Of a stretch of DNA of 64,000 bases, positions 61,064 through 64,000 are shown one piece after another. Where the stretch lies: the NCBI RefSeq assembly GCF_963682185.1, contig NZ_OY821667.1:850109-914108 (forward strand), read 5' to 3'. The position numbers and the translations under genes were made by a program. Origin of the DNA: an uncultured Cohaesibacter sp. Its GTDB lineage: Bacteria; Pseudomonadota; Alphaproteobacteria; Rhizobiales; Cohaesibacteraceae. Below the pieces are notes generated by a model. That model was not told where the DNA came from. It did not search any database and worked only from the letters and a program-made list of their open reading frames with translations. Every line of letters begins with the position of its first letter. Position 1 is the first letter of the stretch.

Positions 61064-61324
61064 TCACTCTTCCATTGCTTCAGCGCTCAACTGGCAAACC
61101 ATCACCTGAAGCGCCCCGATTGTGCCAAAGCCGCCGCGCTCGCCTGCCATATAGCGACTGCGCGTGCCGTCTGCGTTGCAGCCAATCACAGCAATGCCTT
61201 GCAAGTCGCCGGATAGGGCAGCGCTCATCAGCTCATCCAATACCATCATGACATGGTTATTCACTTCACCGGCCTGCGGCACCGGTCCGCCATTCAGCGA
61301 AACCACCTTTTTATCGTCTGACAT
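61064..61324 (-). CDS. Small phage protein upstream of terminase
   Basis: The product is 86 residues from ATG 61324 (MSDDKKVVSLNGG); the frame extends to 61387. It contains VNNHVMMVLDELMSAALSGDLQGIAVIG, DGTRSRYMAGERGGF and a helical end. Homologues occur next to terminase genes in alphaproteobacterial phages, without assigned role. Three bases separate it from the TerS start. Confidence 0.7.
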   Translation of the reverse strand: MSDDKKVVSLNGGPVPQAGEVNNHVMMVLDELMSAALSGDLQGIAVIGCNADGTRSRYMAGERGGFGTIGALQVMVCQLSAEAMEE

Positions 61325-61394
61325 TCTCTTGACTCCGCTCCAACTGATCGCTTTAAACAAAAAAGAACATTTGGAGAACAAACGCAAAGTTTTT

Positions 61395-61422
61395 GATATA
61401 AATTACCTACGCACTCGTACAA
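61395..61422 (-). promoter_or_regulatory. Candidate late promoter
   Basis: On the minus strand TTGTAC (61422-61417) and TATATC (61400-61395) are 16 bases apart and point to the packaging genes. The -35 box lies within the perfect palindrome GTACA-AA-TGTAC (61417-61428), the same kind of word as in the RHH operator at 38224-38265. A repressor of the RHH type could therefore block it. Confidence 0.45.
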
Positions 61423-61478
61423 ATGTACAAACATATCTGGCACAGAACTGGAACATTCGCTAAACACGATACCCAATC

Positions 61479-61507
61479 AAAAAAGGCCCGATCCGAAGAC
61501 CGAGCCT
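61479..61507 (-). terminator. Terminator between early and late prophage genes
   Basis: On the minus strand AGGCTCGGTC-TTCG-GATCGGGCCT forms a 10-bp stem (two G-U pairs) with a UUCG tetraloop, followed by T residues. It separates the KOW/NusG-like genes from the packaging and structural genes. Confidence 0.85.
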
Positions 61508-61614
61508 ATATTCCGTTTAAAGCATTAAAAGCGTAACGTCGCGCACCTAGAACCTATTCGGCTGAGCTTTACTCGGCAGACGCTTTAAAAAAGCAGTGCG
61601 AAATCTCATCCAGC

Positions 61615-61806
61615 CTATACGGAATGAAGTAATGGCTCCAAGCGCTCCGACAGATACCAATCTTCGTCATCACCAACCACTACCTTTAAAATAGTGCCAA
61701 GGCCAGATTCTTGCATCTCGACGACAGTGCCCACTCCATCAAGGAATTTGCTTTTGTCTTCCAAATCGCGAATACGGACCTTAATTCCCAATTTTAAATT
61801 TTGCAT
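61615..61806 (-). CDS. Small KOW/SH3-like protein
   Basis: This 63-residue protein (LKLGIKVRIRDLEDKSKFLDGVGTVVEM, then GTILKVVVGDDEDWYLSERLEPL) looks like a single SH3-type KOW beta barrel. I choose ATG 61806 (MQNLKLG), with GGGGAG upstream; the frame extends to 61845. It follows a NusG-like gene, so it may act with it in transcription control (inference). Confidence 0.65.
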   Translation of the reverse strand: MQNLKLGIKVRIRDLEDKSKFLDGVGTVVEMQESGLGTILKVVVGDDEDWYLSERLEPLLHSV

Positions 61807-61967
61807 GCTACGCACTCCCCGGCGAACACCAAGGTTTTTCACCACTCTCTGAGGTCCAGAGCTGGCTGCAGCTTTGCGTCTGCCGGTCTGCCTTGCTGAG
61901 GGCAGCCTCCTGACGGTTCCAATAAATCCCCAAGAAGTATTGAGGAAAGCCGCATTTAATAAAATAG

Positions 61968-62651
61968 CTAACTCACTCTCTCGATCTTGTCAATATCAAC
62001 ACGAGCCTCAACACTGCGTCCAAAGATCTCGAAATCAACCCATGCATGCTTCTTATCAAGCTTGGTGATATCAACGACAAAGCCATCATAAACGCCATCA
62101 ACGATCTGAGCCCTATCTCCTACTGCAAATTTCTGCAGATCTGAGATCTTGATCGGTTTGAAGGTGGAGTTGTTATCGTCAATGAATTTTCTCATTCTTG
62201 CCGCCGAAATAAAACAAGGGATACCGGCAAAGCCATACACATCCCAAATCGTCCGAGGGGCAGAATAGAGATCATGCCAGCGCGGTTTCTCCCTCGGCAT
62301 GGCAAAAAGAACCGTTCCTGGCATGAATGGGGTTGCCAGCCTGGTCATATGCTTTTTTCCAGCCCTCTGCTTGCGCCTGAAGCCGTTCACATCCTTGCGC
62401 TTCACTTCCAGTGGGACATATGTCGGAAACCCGCGTTCGTGCAAAAACACCTGACCTTCAAGCGTTTTGTCTGCATCACAGCGGCCAACGAACCAGACCA
62501 GAGTTTCATCATGCGTGGCGAACTCTCCAATCTTGCTCATATATCGCGATTTCACCTCGTGAAACAAACGGGACTGCTTGACAAGCCCTTGCCCTTCAAT
62601 CTCTTTCAAGAGATCCAGCTTCACGCTGATCAATTTTGTTTCTTCTGTCAT
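61968..62651 (-). CDS. NusG-like transcription (anti)termination protein
   Basis: The product is 227 residues from ATG 62651. Residues about 45-130 form an NGN domain (ETLVWFVGRCDADKTLEGQVFLHERGFPTYVPL ... KRKDVNGFRRKQRAGKK) and about 170-225 a KOW domain (FAVGDRAQIVDGVYDGFVVDITKLDKKHAWV). NusG paralogues such as RfaH bind RNA polymerase and suppress pausing or termination at chosen operons. It is encoded upstream of a terminator that guards the late genes. The open frame to 62921 runs into the upstream gene and is not used. Confidence 0.85.
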   Translation of the reverse strand: MTEETKLISVKLDLLKEIEGQGLVKQSRLFHEVKSRYMSKIGEFATHDETLVWFVGRCDADKTLEGQVFLHERGFPTYVPLEVKRKDVNGFRRKQRAGKKHMTRLATPFMPGTVLFAMPREKPRWHDLYSAPRTIWDVYGFAGIPCFISAARMRKFIDDNNSTFKPIKISDLQKFAVGDRAQIVDGVYDGFVVDITKLDKKHAWVDFEIFGRSVEARVDIDKIERVS

Positions 62652-62760
62652 TATTCCCAAGCCTTCTGCTTCGATGGTCTTGGGTGAGCCGGTTCTGTTG
62701 GTCTTGTCGGGCGGGCTTTTGCCTCTTCCCGAATAGCCTGGCGGCGCGTTGCTTGCGTCG

Positions 62761-63636
62761 TCAGCCTGCTTGTTTTGTATCAGCCTCATAGCCCGGAGGC
62801 CAGCGGGAGCGCTGAAAACAGCCTTCTTTCCTGTGCTCAACGTTGTAGCTTGAGAAAATCGCCGATCGCTTGTGATTGCACCAGGCGAACCACTCCGGCG
62901 ACCCCTTCTCGATGAACACAAATTGCGCCGCCTGTTTCTTCAGCGCAGCCTGCTCGTAGCTCTGCCAGCGCTTCTGGCGGATGTAGGTCGTCAAATGGGC
63001 CTTGGGCTTGTCTTGCTGGAAGGCTCTGGCGTGCTTCAGCGCCAATCCCTGATCTGCCATGCTCAACCGTACCCATGGTCGCCTAGCTCGTTCAAAGCTA
63101 TCGCCCAAAGCCAGCAACCACCCTTCACTAAGCTTTTCCCAATCTCCATCTGCCAGCGCAGCGCCTCCCCCCGCCTCGGGGGGTAGGGGGGAATTATTTA
63201 TTCCGGTTATTTTTCCTATTAAAGGGGTGACAACGTTGTCACCCCCGAGGGTGTCACCTGTGTCACCCTCCTCCGTGTCAATCTGACACCCTCCCCCCAG
63301 TATCTCGTTCTCTTCCTGTTCTGGGGAGGGTGCCAATTTGTCACCCCCATTTTGTGTTTCACAGCGATCCAAATTGAGGCGGTATCGGTTAGATGTTTGG
63401 CGACTATTTCCATCAAATGATCGCTCGATAACAAGATACTCTTGATCCTCAAGCCACTTGATATGGCGCTGCACAGACCGCCGCGACATACTCGCCTCAA
63501 GTGCGATATTATCGATTGACGGAAAGGCATAGTCCATCCTGCTGTGAATGTGGTTGGCAATGCACACCAACACCAGCTTTGCGCCGGGGTTTTGAATATC
63601 CTGGTCAAGCACCCAACCTACGTCTTGTATGCTCAT
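62761..63636 (-). CDS. Helix-turn-helix replication-type protein
   Basis: This 291-residue protein has an N-terminal winged HTH (NPGAKLVLVCIANHIHS, FPSIDNIALEASMSRRSVQRHIKWLEDQEYLVIERS). A Gly/Pro-rich linker (about 100-165) leads to a C-terminal helical part (RRPWVRLSMADQGLALKHARAFQQD ... TYIRQKRWQSYEQ). This layout is typical of phage replication initiators (O/DnaD-like) that recruit the host helicase. ATG 63636 has GGTGG upstream and overlaps the nuclease stop by four bases. Confidence 0.8.
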   Translation of the reverse strand: MSIQDVGWVLDQDIQNPGAKLVLVCIANHIHSRMDYAFPSIDNIALEASMSRRSVQRHIKWLEDQEYLVIERSFDGNSRQTSNRYRLNLDRCETQNGGDKLAPSPEQEENEILGGGCQIDTEEGDTGDTLGGDNVVTPLIGKITGINNSPLPPEAGGGAALADGDWEKLSEGWLLALGDSFERARRPWVRLSMADQGLALKHARAFQQDKPKAHLTTYIRQKRWQSYEQAALKKQAAQFVFIEKGSPEWFAWCNHKRSAIFSSYNVEHRKEGCFQRSRWPPGYEADTKQAG

Positions 63637-64000
63637 GGGCACCACCATTTTTCACCGTCCGGCCAGCGCCGAGCAAGGCGATTCTGAATGAGCCATTCTC
63701 CGGCATCCACGCCACCGATCGAGACAGTCACCAACACACGGCCATAATATCCGCGCCCGTAGGTGGTCAAATGCGCCTCACCACGCCCTAGAAAGCCGCT
63801 CAGGGCCTTTGTGGCCTTCTTGGCCAATCTACGTTCATTGCGGCACTTTCCATGCGTCTCCGGTGCGTCTACGCCCTTCAGACGATATTTCACGCCACCG
63901 AGCCAGAAAGTATCACCATCAACGACACAAGTGATGCGCTTGCCAGATCCACATACAGGCATAGCAGCCGCAGAAGAGGCAAACAAAACGCAAGCAAGCG
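63633..64000 (-). CDS. Exported thermonuclease-like protein, 5' end outside window
   Basis: The visible 120-odd residues start within a signal sequence (LACVLFASSAAAMPVC), so the true start lies right of the window. A staphylococcal-nuclease-like domain follows: CVVDGDTFWLGGVKYRLKGVDAPET with the metal-binding Asp and the first Arg, and GRGYYGRVLVTVSIGG with the second. It should be a secreted Ca2+-dependent nuclease. In a prophage it may degrade incoming or extracellular DNA; it overlaps the HTH gene by four bases. Confidence 0.82.
   Translation of the reverse strand, partial: LACVLFASSAAAMPVCGSGKRITCVVDGDTFWLGGVKYRLKGVDAPETHGKCRNERRLAKKATKALSGFLGRGEAHLTTYGRGYYGRVLVTVSIGGVDAGEWLIQNRLARRWPDGEKWWCP

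Larger units (their letters stand above)
34192..64000. mobile_element. P22-like prophage, right end outside window
   Basis: The element starts at the attL tRNA remnant. It contains terminase, portal, scaffold, major capsid, connector, hub, ejection, fibre and lysis genes in podovirus order on the minus strand. Regulatory and accessory genes lie near attL. No sheath, tape-measure or tail-tube gene is seen, which argues for a short-tailed phage. No integrase, cI-like repressor or polymerase is present in the visible part. More than 29.8 kb is visible. Morphogenesis genes appear intact, so it may be inducible. Confidence 0.93.

Overview
The host part of the window (1 to about 34.19 kb) looks like the chromosome of an alphaproteobacterium of the Hyphomicrobiales (Rhizobiales), probably a marine or environmental one. 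The reasons are the gene set and order: thrS, yidD, an IscU-like scaffold, folE and hisI; a BTLCP transglutaminase-like protein; PilZ and PAS_5 proteins; DUF3126 beside cysE; an NDUFS6-like zinc-finger protein; BA14K proteins; and an ECF sigma/anti-sigma/S8 protease operon. GTG and TTG starts are frequent. Species assignment is inference; a Cohaesibacter-like genus would fit.

Layout. 1-22.5 kb is mostly conserved housekeeping DNA with short intergenic gaps and clear intrinsic terminators. 22.5-26.6 kb is an envelope and secretion area: the sigma-regulated protease operon, two near-identical tandem genes for a small secreted repeat protein, two BA14K proteins and a small membrane protein. 26.8-34.1 kb is a surface-glycan cluster on the + strand: a sulfotransferase, an exported GH43-like beta-propeller protein, UDP-galactopyranose mutase (glf), a GlfT2-like galactofuranosyltransferase and a second sulfotransferase. 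Together they suggest synthesis and sulfation of a galactofuranose-containing polymer.

From 34.19 kb to the right edge lies a prophage of more than 29.8 kb. Its left end is a duplicated tRNA 3' end (attL), followed by four exact 12-bp iterons. From left to right it holds: a two-gene DUF4145-DUF4062 cassette that looks like an anti-phage module; a Rha/KilAC antirepressor; a divergent pair of ribbon-helix-helix regulators; a lysis cassette (TM/coiled-coil protein, overlapping o- and i-spanins, endolysin fused to a holin-like membrane domain); tail fibre and fibre-assembly genes; large virion/ejection proteins; a P22 gp10-like hub; connectors; capsid, scaffold, portal and both terminase subunits; and an early region with a KOW protein, a NusG-like protein, a helix-turn-helix replication-type protein and an exported nuclease that runs off the window. 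The structural genes read right to left, as in a P22-like podovirus. Integrase, repressor and the intact tRNA should lie beyond 64 kb.

The most unusual regulatory pattern is a family of near-identical intrinsic terminators in the prophage. Three of them lie 12-18 nt before the start codon of the next gene (lysis operon, virion hydrolase and EAAAK-repeat genes), so little room is left for a promoter. With a phage-encoded NusG paralogue in the early region this points to control of late genes by antitermination. The strongest candidates for undescribed biology are the DUF4145-DUF4062 cassette, the terminator/NusG arrangement, and the sulfated-galactofuranan cluster.
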